Shown piece after piece: positions 11,842 through 22,865 of a DNA stretch of 64,000 bases. A model generated the notes under the pieces. That model did no database searches and had not been told where the DNA came from. It saw only the letters and a list, made by a program, of their open reading frames with translations. Origin of the DNA: Chaenocephalus aceratus. Its lineage: Eukaryota; Chordata; Actinopteri; Perciformes; Channichthyidae. Both the position numbers and the translations under genes were made by a program. Where the stretch lies: assembly GCA_023974075.1 (NCBI GenBank), contig JAMFTG010000615.1, positions 1 to 64,000 of the forward strand, written 5' to 3'. Positions within the stretch are counted from its first letter, which is position 1, and each line of letters opens with the position of its first letter.

Positions 11842-11924
11842 ACTCGACTACTGACGACGACGACGACTACGACTACACGACGACGACGACGACGACTACG
11901 ACGACGACTACTACTGACTATACG

Positions 11925-11973
<49 letters not shown>

Positions 11974-12059
11974 TACTACTACTACTACAACTACTATACT
12001 ACTACTACTACGACTACTACTACTACTACTACTACTATACTACTACTACTACTACTACA

Positions 12060-12090
<31 letters not shown>

Positions 12091-12138
12091 ACTACTACTA
12101 CTACTACTACTACTACAACTACTACTACTACTACTACT
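11842..12138 (+). repeat. (CTA)n / (CGA)n trinucleotide microsatellite
   Basis: Begins as imperfect gacgacgactac and continues as nearly pure ctactacta, broken by ctatacta, tacaacta and similar interruptions. The open frame is a poly-Leu/poly-Thr shadow. Confidence 0.95.
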
Positions 12139-12204
12139 TAAATAACACCGCTTTGGTTGAAGCTTGTGTATTTGTTCTTTTCAGATTATATAATGTATAT
12201 TATG

Positions 12205-12300
12205 TATCTTTAATAATAATAATAGATTTCATTTGTTAGCGCTTTTACAGGTGCTCAAAGACGCTTTACAGACATAGTGAAGATAACATAAAATAAAGGA
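12205..12300 (-). mobile_element. LINE-type 3' tail fragment
   Basis: On the minus strand it reads gtctgtaaagcgtctttgag, then a short spacer, then an (att)n tail at the left edge. A second copy of this tail class, also minus, lies at 41391-41480. Confidence 0.55.
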
Positions 12301-13279
12301 ACAACAAATAAATATATAGTTAAAGTCAAATAATACAAAAACAAGCACACATTGAAAGCCAGATTGAAGAGGTGAGTGCTTTGAAGGAGGTGAGGTCAGG
12401 GCGTCTCTGATGGGGGGGGGGGGGGAGTGAGTTCCAGAGGGAGGGGGTATTTTCCATATTGTAAAGATCCACTGAGACGTCCATCCGTCCATCTAGAGTC
12501 GGGCTGTCCTTCGATAACCATTTCCTTTTAGCGGCGACCAGCAGAATGTTCGATACGCACTAGTCTTTCTCAACACACCTTGCTCTCATCGTTGTCTTGC
12601 TGGATCTCTGAGCAGCATCGTTCCAGAACATCGGAACATCCCCAACATCAGAAAACAGATATTTGTGGCTTATTTTGTAACTCAACATTTCCTGATCCAC
12701 ATATAGTTCAACATAAGTTTTCCAGCTGATTACAAAACCTCATGTATCTAAACATCACTGCTATACACCTGACGTGTGAAAGAACATCCACAGCATGCAT
12801 CTGTTTGCAGCTTGTATCCAGAGCATTCCTGCTATCTGTGTTGTTGTTCTGCTGGAGGAGCCGTGCCCTCGGGTCCCCATGTCCTCTCTCCCCTGCCGCT
12901 CCGAGCAACACACAACACAAGCCTTGCATCTGGCACCTTCCTATTTCAAGACATCTTCCCGGGCACAGTTCCACTTGTTCTCTTCTTGCAGATTTCCTTT
13001 GACTGATCACAAGCGGAGACGCCTTGTTGTCGTCGTGGCTTCACCGGACCTCTGAGCAGCCCCCCCCCCCCCGGCATGCCGCCTGGTGAAACCTCATCTC
13101 CTCGCGGCTCGTATCTCTGCGCGCAACATGGTGTGCCGCCATAAAGCATCTCGAGGAGAGCTTTATGGGACGGCTCTCTCTCCGCGGCCCAGGCCTCTCC
13201 TGGAGCTTTACGACCGTCTCTGTCCAAAGAAATCACACCGACACCCCGGCCAGACCCAGGGCCTGCTGACGGATGCTCT
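12301..13279. other. unique sequence, no gene seen
   Basis: Contains a poly-G run (about 12413-12424), the second copy of the repeat noted at 10520 (12716-12757) and a poly-C run (about 13060-13072). Overlapping open frames of 75-100 codons at 12708-13055 occur on both strands and look random. The 731-codon frame beginning at 13086 only becomes long because it enters the 37-bp array. Confidence 0.5.
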
Positions 13280-15264
13280 CTTCAACATCAACATGTGTCC
13301 CCTCTTCTTCATGTCTCTTCAACATCAACATGTGTCCCCTCTTCTCCATGTCTCTTCTACATCAACATGTGTCCCCTCTTCTCCATGTCTCTCTTCATCA
13401 ACATGTGTCCCCTCTTCTTCATGTCTCTTCCACATCAACATGTGTCCCCTCTTCTCCGTGTCTCTTCTACATCAACATGTGTCCCCTCTTCTTCGTGTCT
13501 CTTCTACATTAACAAGTGTCCCCTCTTCTTCGTGTCTCTTCTACATCAACATGTGTCCCCTCTTCTCCGTGTCTCTTCTACATCAACATGTGTCCCCTCT
13601 TCTTCATGTCTCTTCTACATCAACATGTGTCCCCTCTTCTCCATGTCTCTTCCACATCAAACATATGTCCCCTCTTCTTCATGTCTCTTCCACATCAACA
13701 TGTGTCCCCTCTTCTTCATGTCTCTTCTCCATCAACATGTGTCCCCTCTTCTTCATGTCTCTTCTACATCAACATGTGTCCCCTCTTCTCCGTGTCTCTT
13801 CTACATCAACATGTGTCCCCTCTTCTTCATGTCTCTTCTACATCAACATGTGTCCCCTCTTCTCCATGTCTCTTCCACATCAACATATGTCCCCTCTTCT
13901 TCATGTCTCTTCCACATCAACATGTGTCCCCTCTTCTTCATGTCTCTTCTCCATCAACATGTGTCCCCTCTTCTTCATGTCTCTCTACATCAACATGTGT
14001 CCCCTCTTCTCCATGTCTCTTCCACATCAACATATGTCCCCTCTTCTTCATGTCTCTTCCACATCAACATGTGTCCCCTCTTCTTCATGTCTCTTCCACA
14101 TCAGCATGTGTCCCCTCTTCTTCATGTCTCTTCTACATCAACATGTGTCCCCTCTTCTTCATGTCTCTTCTACATCAACATGTGTCCCCTCTTCTTCATG
14201 TCTCTTCTACATCAACATGTGTCCCCTCTTCTCCATGTCTCTTCTTCATCAACATGTGTCCCCTCTTCTCCATGTCTCTTCTACATCAACATGTGTCCCC
14301 TCTTCTCCATGTCTCTTCTACATCAACATGTGTCCCCTCTTCTCCATGTCTCTTCTTCATCAACATGTGTCCCCTCTTCTCCATGTCTCTTCTTCATCAA
14401 CATGTGTCCCCTCTTCTCCATGTCTCTTCTACATCAACATGTGTCCCCTCTTCTCCATGTCTCTCCTACATCAACATGTGTCCCCTCTTCTCCGTGTCTC
14501 TTCTACATCAACATGTGTCCCCTCTTCTTCATGTCTCTTCTACATCAACATGTGTCCCCTCTTCTCCATGTCTCTTCCACATCAACATGTGTCCCCTCTT
14601 CTTCATGTCTCTTCCACATCAACATGTGTCCCCTCTTCTTCATGTCTCTTCTCCATCAACATGTGTCCCCTCTTCTTCATGTCTCTTCTACATCAACATG
14701 TGTCCCCTCTTCTCCATGTCTCTTCCACATCAACATATGTCCCCTCTTCTCATGTCTCTTCCACATCAACATGTGTCCCCTCTTCTTCATGTCTCTTCCA
14801 CATCAGCATGTGTCCCCTCTTCTTCATGTCTCTTCTACATCAACATGTGTCCCCTCTTCTTCATGTCTCTTCTACATCAACATGTGTCCCCTCTTCTTCA
14901 TGTCTCTTCTACATCAACATGTGTCCCCTCTTCTCCATGTCTCTTCTTCATCAACATGTGTCCCCTCTTCTCCATGTCTCTTCTACATCAACATGTGTCC
15001 CCTCTTCTCCATGTCTCTTCTACATCAACATGTGTCCCCTCTTCTCCATGTCTCTTCTTCATCAACATGTGTCCCCTCTTCTCCATGTCTCTTCTTCATC
15101 AACATGTGTCCCCTCTTCTCCATGTCTCTTCTACATCAACATGTGTCCCCTCTTCTCCATGTCTCTCCTACATCAACATGTGTCCCCTCTTCTTCATGTC
15201 TCTTCTACATCAACATGTGTCCCCTCTTCTTCATGTCTCTTCTACATCAACATGTGTCCCCTCT
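13280..15264 (+). repeat. 37-bp minisatellite A
   Basis: About 53 copies of a 37-bp pyrimidine-rich unit containing catgtgtcccctcttcttc and atgtctcttctacatcaa. Common variants are ctc/ctt, tac/ttc/cac before atcaac, and cgtg for catg. Since 37 leaves remainder 1 on division by 3, each frame cycles through all phases. The unit has no forward stop in any phase, so all three plus frames stay open (731, 677 and 599 codons) with a 37-residue period. This is a sequence artefact and not a gene. A 19-unit block is duplicated in tandem: marker cgtgtctctt at 13791 and 14493, and tcagcatgtg at 14101 and 14803. Confidence 0.97.
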
Positions 15265-15426
15265 GTGGAAAGAGACTCTGAAAGTTTCAGGAACAAAGAT
15301 TTTCTCTCTTTTTGATCCATTTCTATAAAAACCTGTCTGAAAATGAGCTGATCAGATTTTGGCCACTTGATGATGTCATAACGATGTGTTGTCTTGTGTA
15401 GCCATTAGCCAATCAGCAACAAGGTA

Positions 15427-15444
15427 ACCCCCCCCCCCCCCCCC
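15427..15444. repeat. poly-C run
   Basis: About 18 consecutive C within otherwise unique sequence (15265-15507). The exact length is unreliable in any assembly. Confidence 0.85.
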
Positions 15445-15507
15445 TTATCACCTGAATCTCCTCTAGAGCTCCATTGAGTTCTTTGTAACCAGATGTCTCT
15501 CAGAGGG

Positions 15508-15690
15508 GCGTGGGGGAGGGGCTCCTTGTTCTCATCTGAAGTCACAGACAGAGAATCAGCACTTTGGAAACAGGGCTGAAACAGAGGGGATTATGGGTAA
15601 TGCTGAAATGATCTGTTTGGGGTTCCAGCCAATCAGAGACAGGCTCTGGATGTGAGACCTGTGATAAATTGATGAAGAGGAGGATGACAG
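15508..15690 (+). repeat. interspersed repeat, source of the 36-bp minisatellite
   Basis: About 180 bp matching 35753-35940 at over 90% by eye. Shared blocks include tctgaagtcacagacagaga, atcagcactttggaaacagg and gccaatcagagacaggctct. Its 3' end (gagacctgtgataaattg then atgaagaggaggatgac) is a single copy of the unit that is tandemly expanded at 35898-38357. No coding capacity. Element class unknown. Confidence 0.8.
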
Positions 15691-16393
15691 CTCGTCTTCG
15701 TTCCTCAGTCCTGCTACTAGCTGTCCTGCAGGTGAACCACTGATGATGGAGGAGCACCTCGTGCGCCGCGCCCCTTTAACTTCTCCCCGTCTCTTTACGT
15801 CTCCGTTATTGAAACTTTGGCAGGAATGCAGAACAGGTCTTCGGAGGACGAGAGCAGCGTGAGTCACGGAGACATGAGAGAGCCTTCATCCTCCGCGTGA
15901 GAAGCCAATCAGTCGGCCTGATTGCAGCGAGTGGCCTTTTGTAACATCTCTAATCCGCTGAGTGTCCTAAGAAGTGCATCGTGGAAATGCTGCTCTGCAC
16001 ATCTGGGCTGCGGGTGACGAGCCGTCAGTCGGCCTGTTTCTAGCCCTCTGATTGGCCGCTCCGTAGCGACGGTAGCAGCGAGGGACGGGACTCTTCATTA
16101 CCTCGGCCGGCCCTGATTAAGCAGTCAGACGGATCCTTTAATGATGCCATTGTCATGCTAATCGCGGCGCCGCGCTACAGCAGGAGAGTTCTGACGAGTG
16201 CTCTATCAAAGGGTGGATGTTTGGCTTTGAAGGAGGCGACTCACACCTTCCGCTCAGCGTCCGTCTTCACGCTTTCATGTTCTCACGGCGGAATAATTGA
16301 ATGTACGCGAGCGGTGAGAAACAGGATTAAGGGCCAGACTGAGAGGGAAGTGGGTGGCGCTGTCCAAACAGGTCAGAAGTACTCAGCACTTCA
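15691..16393. other. unique sequence, no gene seen
   Basis: Moderate-GC sequence with ttaatgatg- and taattg-type motifs near 16120-16300. Could be conserved non-coding DNA, but that cannot be judged from a single sequence. The frame at 16155-16484 ends in the 24-bp repeat and has no domain. Confidence 0.45.
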
Positions 16394-16477
16394 ACACCTG
16401 GTGCTGTCGCCAGGGCAACACCTGGTGCTGTCGCCAGGGCAACACCTGGTGCTGTCGCCAGGGCAACATCTGGTGAT
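16394..16477 (+). repeat. 24-bp tandem repeat, about 3.5 copies
   Basis: Unit acacctggtgctgtcgccag plus ggca. Three nearly perfect copies, then a degenerate acatctggtgatg. Confidence 0.95.
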
Positions 16478-16852
16478 GAACTAACATCTGGAAACTCAGG
16501 GAGTCCCATCGATGGAGTCTGCGGAGGCTCCGATCAGTGAAAGGAAGGACACTCGTCCTGCAGGACTCCTCTGTCCTGAAGTCGGGTCATTTCTCTGTCA
16601 CGATGAACAACGCCACGGTGACGCCTGATGCCTTCGCCTGATGAAAAGGACGACACTATGTTTAGACCGGAGAGGACTCTTTGGAGTTCACTTCAGATCC
16701 TAAAGAGCTGGCGTCACCAGAGGAAGATCTGGGTTCAAGCCGAGTTGAAGCTGCGTTTTAATAAAGCGAACTTCAACTGTTTCATTTCTGTTGCATCGTT
16801 CGACTCTCCATGAGGATACACACTGAGCTCTATGGGGTCTTTAAAACTCAAC
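16478..16852. other. unique sequence, no gene seen
   Basis: No repeat or exon recognised. Short frames only. Confidence 0.5.
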
Positions 16853-16858
16853 ACACGC

Positions 16859-16955
<97 letters not shown>

Positions 16956-16968
16956 CACACGCACACAC

Positions 16969-17013
<45 letters not shown>
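16853..17013 (+). repeat. (CA)n microsatellite
   Basis: About 160 bp of ca dinucleotides with scattered cg interruptions (cgcaca). Confidence 0.98.
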
Positions 17014-17014
<1 letters not shown>

Positions 17015-17508
17015 CAACAGCCCTCTACTTGCTACAAACTTCAATATGAAAAGGTTTCAGCTTCGCCCACGCGTCATCTCGACTCGCGCAGCACGCGTTC
17101 CTTGGAGGTGCAGCGCAGGCACGTCGTCCTTCAGGAGAAGCGCAGTTCTTTTGGAAAACATGTTTTTCTTTTCGCCTGTTTACCTCGTTAGCGTGAATAA
17201 TACTCATTACATTGACACATGCAGTATCTGTGATTGAAATAATGGTGGTCGGTGATGTACAGCGACCCCACAGACGTATGATGTCACTGCGGCCGTGGGA
17301 GCTCAGACCCTCCTTCTCGGAGCTCAGCTCCCATTGGCTCCCACATAACTCGAGCCCTGGACATAAGTTCAGGACAAGTTGGAGACAGGTCCTGATCCTT
17401 GACTTTGTTCAGCTGCGTACCCAGAAGTCTGGCTTTAGCACCTACTGTATTTACAATGTTGTTTTCAAACTATTCTGTTTCTCTTTTAATGAATCTGTTA
17501 TTGCATTG
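17014..17508. other. unique sequence, no gene seen
   Basis: No defensible exon. The 183-codon frame at 17212-17763 is driven by the 13-bp tandem repeat it enters. Confidence 0.5.
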
Positions 17509-17648
17509 TGTTTCTTTATTGTGTTCCTTTATTGTGTTCCTTTATTGTGTTCCTTTATTGTGTTCCTTTATTGTGTTCCTTTATTGTGTTCCTTTATTGT
17601 GTTTCTTTATTGTGTTCCTTTATTGTGTTCCTTTATTGTGTTCCTTTC
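17509..17648 (+). repeat. 13-bp tandem repeat
   Basis: About ten copies of tttattgtgttcc, inserted just upstream of a LINE-type tail. It may be an internal expansion of the T-rich 3' UTR of that retroposon. Confidence 0.93.
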
Positions 17649-17740
17649 TGTTGTCTTCTCATTAAGTGTTGATGTAAAGCTCTTTGAATTGCCTCTGTGT
17701 TGGAACATGTGCTTTATAAATAAACCTACCGTACCTTTAT
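17649..17740 (+). mobile_element. LINE-type 3' tail fragment
   Basis: Carries taaagctctttgaattgcct followed by gtgctttataaataaacc. This is the same tail class as 10150-10335. Confidence 0.6.
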
Positions 17741-17747
17741 GTGTAGC

Positions 17748-18710
17748 AGCTAGGGCTAGCTAACCTTAACCCAGCTATAGGGCCTAGCTAACCCAGCTAT
17801 AGCGCCTAGCTAACCCTAACCCAGCTATAGCGCCTAGCTAACCCTGACCCAGCTATAGGGCCTAGCTAACCCTAACCCAGCTATAGCGCCTAGCTAACCC
17901 TGACCCAGCTATAGCGCCTAGCTAACCCTAACCCAGCTATAGCGCCTAGCTAACCCTAACCCAGCTATAGCGCCTAGCTAACCCTAACCCAGCTATAGGG
18001 CCTAGCTAACCCAACCCAGCTATAGGGCCTAGCTAACCCAACCCAGCTATAGGGCCTAGCTAACCCAACCCAGCTATAGCGCCTAGCTAACCCTGACCCA
18101 GCTATAGCGCCTAGCTAACCCTAACCCAGCTATAGCGTCTAGCTAACCCTGACCCAGCTATAGGGCCTAGCTAACCCAACCCAGCTATAGGGCCTAGCTA
18201 ACCCAACCCAGCTATAGCGCCTAGCTAACCCTAACCCAGCTATAGCGCCTAGCTAACCCTAACCCAGCTATAGGGCCTAGCTAACCCAGCTATAGGGCCT
18301 AGCTAACCCTAACCCAGCTATAGGGCCTAGCTAACACAACCCAGCTATAGGGCCTAGCTAACCCTAACCCAGCTATAGGGCCTAGCTAACACAGCTATAG
18401 GGCCTAGCTAACCCTAACCCAGCTATAGGGCCTAGCTAACCCAACCCAGCTATAGGGACTAGCTAACCCAGCTATAGGGCCTAGCTAACACAGCTATAGG
18501 GCCTAGCTAACCCAACCCAGCTATAGGGCCTAGCTAACCCAACCCAGCTATAGGGCCTAGCTAACACAGCTATAGGGCCTAGCTAACCCAACCCAGCTAT
18601 AGGGCCTAGCTAACCCAACCCAGCTATAGGGCCTAGCTAACCCAACCCAGCTATATGGCCTAGCTAACCCAACCCAGCTATAGGGCCTAGCTAACCCTAA
18701 CCCAGATAGG
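17748..18710 (+). repeat. 22-28-bp minisatellite with telomere-like motif
   Basis: About 36 units built from agctatagggcctagctaac plus ccaaccc or cctaaccc. The unit is 28 bp with cctaaccc, 27 bp with ccaaccc and about 22 bp when that part is lost. Many units contain taaccctaaccc, equal to two CCCTAA telomere motifs. Each also carries the inverted repeat agcta...tagct. Long units concentrate on the left and short ones on the right. Confidence 0.96.
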
Positions 18711-18997
18711 CCAAGTTTCCAATGGATCTGAGTGTATAATTAAGGTTAACTTTAAAGTAATGCAGACCCCTGATTGGTCAGAGAGAATTGTCACTGCCAT
18801 GTCATCCTGCATAGAACTGGCTATCTACCCAGAAGCTAGGACAAAGGTATAAATGCATGATTAGATTATTTGAATGTCATATTGTAAATGTTTCACTCAA
18901 CGCCGTTTTTGATGAAATGGCGGCTGGCAAAGGTGAAGACGTTTATCTGTTTCCATAAAATAAATCAGCGAGTTTATACGGCAGTTTTAAAGCAGTT
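18711..18997. other. unique sequence, no gene seen
   Basis: AT-rich spacer between the minisatellite and a SINE. Nothing recognisable. Confidence 0.5.
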
Positions 18998-19175
18998 TAG
19001 GCTGTGGCTGAGTGGGTTAGTGTGCTGATTTTCAGATCAGGGGACATATGGTTCAATTCCCACTGCAGTCATTCTGTCGTTGTGTCCCTGGGAAAGACAC
19101 AAGTGGTTGCTGTGGGGATTGTTCAACGCTTTGAATGTGTGAAAGTCTTTGGAGAAAAGCGTCTTTGTAATTTTC
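18998..19175 (+). mobile_element. tRNA-derived SINE
   Basis: Head with A-box-like gtggctgagtgg (from 19003) and B-box-like ggttcaattcc (about 19050). A body with ctgtcgttgtgtccctggga follows, then a degraded tail gtctttggagaaaagcgtct. Same family and layout as the minus-strand copy at 2211-2366, but more diverged. Confidence 0.75.
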
Positions 19176-19891
19176 TTTATATATATATATATATGTATAT
19201 GTATTAATTTTTGGGATTTATTTACTTATTTATTATTATTATTATTATCATTTATTTGTACTTTTTATTATTGTATTGCACGTGTGGAGAATGTCTTCTT
19301 TGTTGGGATACAAACCGGGTTCCTATTGTTACCATGCTCCTTCTTCAATAATATATATTTTTTATATATAAAAAATCGTCTAACAAGTGCCATGTAATGT
19401 AATTGTTGCTACGGCTAACAGCTAATCTACTCAGTCCAGCCGGATGAATGAATGATTAGTTATGTACGTATAATATGTTGTAATATATTATACCTGCATG
19501 TAGACCCGAGTCACTTTCTGGATTCATGCAGCGCTCTGCAAATAAAAAGTTTAAATATTTCCATTACAGGCTTTAATTAGCTGTGTGGCGGAGTCACAGC
19601 AGATACAGCATTAGCATAGCGGTCTCATTTAAGATGATGCATGAGGGAGGCAGGGTGTCTGCATGCTGGCTTAATGGCGTTTAGGGGACTGTTTGCAGGA
19701 GGTAAAGCTGATATTCAGGAGGACGTCCAACTGTGGATCCATTAGAGAGTGCAAGCGCTCCGGAAGCAGCTAATGACAACAGGAAGCACGCAGATATTAA
19801 ATCACCATATTAACCAATCTGCACCAAATGTAACTAATAGGTAGACGGGAAAACAGAGAAATTAAGAAAGAAAATGTGGATAAACTTCTTT
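19176..19891. other. unique AT-rich sequence
   Basis: Starts with a short (ta)n run (about 19179-19200) and (att)n. The remainder to 19891 is single-copy-looking. The part at 19560-19760 has moderate GC with no repeats. No exon recognised. Confidence 0.5.
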
Positions 19892-22129
19892 AGAGGACTC
19901 TTTAAAGTAGAGACACTACCTACCGATATACACCTGAACATCAGCAGGAGAGGACTCTTTAAAGTAGAGACACTACCTACTGATATACACCTGAACATCA
20001 GCAGGAGAGGACTCTTTAAAGTAGAGACACTACATACTGATATACACCTGAACGTCAGCAGGAGAGGACTCTTTAAAGTAGAGGCACTACATACTGATAT
20101 ACACCTACACATCAGCAGGAGAGGACTCTTTAAAGTAGAGACACTACATACTGATATACACCTGAACATCAGCAGGAGAGGACTCTTTAAAGTAGAGACA
20201 CTACAGACTGATATACACCTGAACATCAGCAGGAGAGGACTCTTTAAAGTAGAGACACTACATACTGATATACACCTGAACATCAGCAGGAGAGGACTCT
20301 TTAAAGTAGAGACACTACACACTGATATACACCTGAACATCAGCAGGAGAGGACTCTTTAAAGTAGAGACACTACATACTGATATACACCTGAACATCAG
20401 CAGGAGAGGACTCTTTAAAGTAGAGACACTACATACTGCTATACACCTGAACATCAGCAGGAGAGGACTCTTTAAAGTGGAGACACTACATACTGATATA
20501 CACCTGAACATCAGCAGGAGAGTACTCTTTAAAGTAGAGACACGACATACTGATATACACCTGAACATCAGCAGGAGAGGACTCTTTAAAGTAGAGATAC
20601 TACACACTGATATACACCTGAACATCAGCAGGAGAGGACTCTTTAAAGTAGAGACACTACATACTGATATACACCTGAACATCAGCAGGAGAGTACTCTT
20701 TAAAGTAGAGACACGACATACTGATATACACCTGAACATCAGCAGGAGAGGACTCTTTAAAGTAGAGATACTACACACTGATATACACCTGAACATCAGC
20801 AGGAGAGGACTCTTTAAAGTAGAGACACTACATACTGATATACACCTGAACATCAGCAGGAGAGGACTCTTTAAAGTAGAGACACTACATACTGATATAC
20901 ACCTGGACATCAGCAGGAGAGGACTCTTTAAAGTAGAGACACTACACACTGATATACACCTGAACATCAGCAGGAGAGGACTCTTTAAAGTAGAGACACT
21001 ACATACTGATATACACCTGAACATCAGCAGGAGAGGACTCTTTAAAGTAGAGACACTACATACTGATATACACCTGGACATCAGCAGGAGAGGACTCTTT
21101 AAAGTAGAGACACTACACACTGATATACACCTGAACATCAGCAGGAGAGGACTCTTTAAAGTAGAGACACTACACACTGATATACACCTGAACATCAGCA
21201 GGAGAGGACTCTTTAAAGTAGAGACACTACATACTGATATACACCTGAACATCAGCAGGAGAGGACTCTTTAAAGTAGAGAGACTACACACTGATATACA
21301 CCTGAACATCAGCAGGAGAGGACTCTTTAAAGTAGAGACACTACATACTGATATACACCTGAACATCAGCAGGAGAGGACTCTTTAAAGTAGAGACACTA
21401 CATCTGATATACACCTGAACATCAGCAGGAGAGGGACTCTTTTAAAGTAGAGACACTACATACTGATATACACCTGAACATCAGCAGGAGAGGACTCTTT
21501 AAACTAGAGACACTACATACTGATATACACCTGGACATCAGCAGGAGAGGACTCTTTAAAGTAGAGACACTACACACTGATATACACCTGAACATCAGCA
21601 GGAGAGGACTCTTTAAAGTAGAGACACTACATACTGATATACACCTGAACATCAGCAGGAGAGGACTCTTTAAAGTAGAGACACTACATACTGATATACA
21701 CCTGAACATCAGCAGGAGAGGACTCTTTTAAAGTAGAGAGACTACACACTGATATACACCTGAACATCAGCAGGAGAGGACTCTTTAAAGTAGAGACACT
21801 ACATACTGATATACACCTGAACATCAGCAGGAGAGGACTCTTTAAAGTAGAGAGACTACACACTGATATACACCTGAACATCAGCAGGAGAGGACTCTTT
21901 AAAGTAGAGACACTACATACTGATATACACCTGAACATCAGCAGGAGAGGACTCTTTAAAGTAGAGACACTACAACACTGATATACACCTGAACATCAGC
22001 AGGAGAGGACTCTTTAAAGTAGAGACACTACATACTGATATACACCTGAACATCAGCAGGAGAGGACTCTTTAAAGTAGAGACACTACACACTGATATAC
22101 ACCTGAACATCAGCAGGAGAGGACTCTTC
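19892..22129 (-). repeat. 57-bp minisatellite, array 2 (inverted relative to array 1)
   Basis: About 39 copies of the array 1 unit on the minus strand (on plus: ggactctttaaagtagagac, then cacctgaacatcagcaggag). Units are highly uniform with very few indels, so 526 codons stay open on minus and 514 on plus in the same interval. Variant combinations recur at 171 bp (three units): gagtactctt near 20521 and 20692, and cctggacatc near 20903 and 21074. This shows that blocks of three units have been duplicated. The flanks show no similarity to those of array 1. Confidence 0.97.
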
Positions 22130-22865
22130 AAAACAAACACTAATATAAACAAAAGGAAGCAGGAAGTAGGACTTGAAGGTCTCTCTTGGAAGCCAACATC
22201 TATGTGTACCAGTGTTCTGAACTCCACCCTCTCTCCGACTCCCAGGCGACGTCTCGCTCCACATTCCCCGTCTGAACAATACGTTGGAGCCAGTTCACCC
22301 CATGCTCCTCCCTCCCTGGTGGGAGAGGAGGCACACGAGGTGAATCCTGGAATAAAAGTCGGGGCCTCTCACTTTGAAAAGTTGAAAGCGTCTGCCCGCT
22401 CTGTGAAATCTCTCTCGGTAGCAGAGAGAGAGCTGGAGGTGTTAATTTCATGGGCTGGGTCTTAAATTGAGCTCTGCAATTTTCTCCCTGAGTAGATTAG
22501 AGGAAGGTCTCTGTCCTCAGGTGAGAAGCCTCTCCTCCCCTCAGTCATCTCATATTGATTCCTAACACATCTGCTTGACCCCCCCACCACCTGGACCCCA
22601 AACACCAACCCCGTGGGGGGGGGGGAACAAGCAGCCGGTTAAATGTTTTCTCTCCCCCGCGGCACATTTTGTTGATGACGTGAAACTCCGATCACACGGC
22701 GAGAGCTTTCATCTCTTCCCTCGGGGGGGCAATGCATTTCATTACTTACATCTGAGTGTGTCAGAGAAATCTGAAGCCTCCGTGGAAACACCGAATATCA
22801 GAGTCAGAAGGAGCCTAACTTCTCTCTGGATGTATTACCTCAGATTGTATAGAACTCACTTTAAA
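22130..22865. other. unique sequence, no gene seen
   Basis: Contains a G run at about 22615-22625. The frames at 22202-22465 and 22575-22871 have no recognisable domain. Confidence 0.45.

Noticed and set aside
13086..15328. Three overlapping plus-strand frames of 731, 677 and 599 codons
   Set aside because: All come from the 37-bp unit being stop-free in every forward phase. Three equally good frames over the same DNA cannot be distinguished from an artefact.
17748..18710. Internal telomere or chromosome-fusion site
   Set aside because: Only two CCCTAA motifs occur per unit and they are embedded in unrelated sequence. There is no uninterrupted telomere repeat.
19834..21418. 526- and 514-codon frames on opposite strands
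   Set aside because: Both are shadows of the 57-bp minisatellite. The peptide unit has no recognisable fold and array 1 breaks the frame repeatedly.
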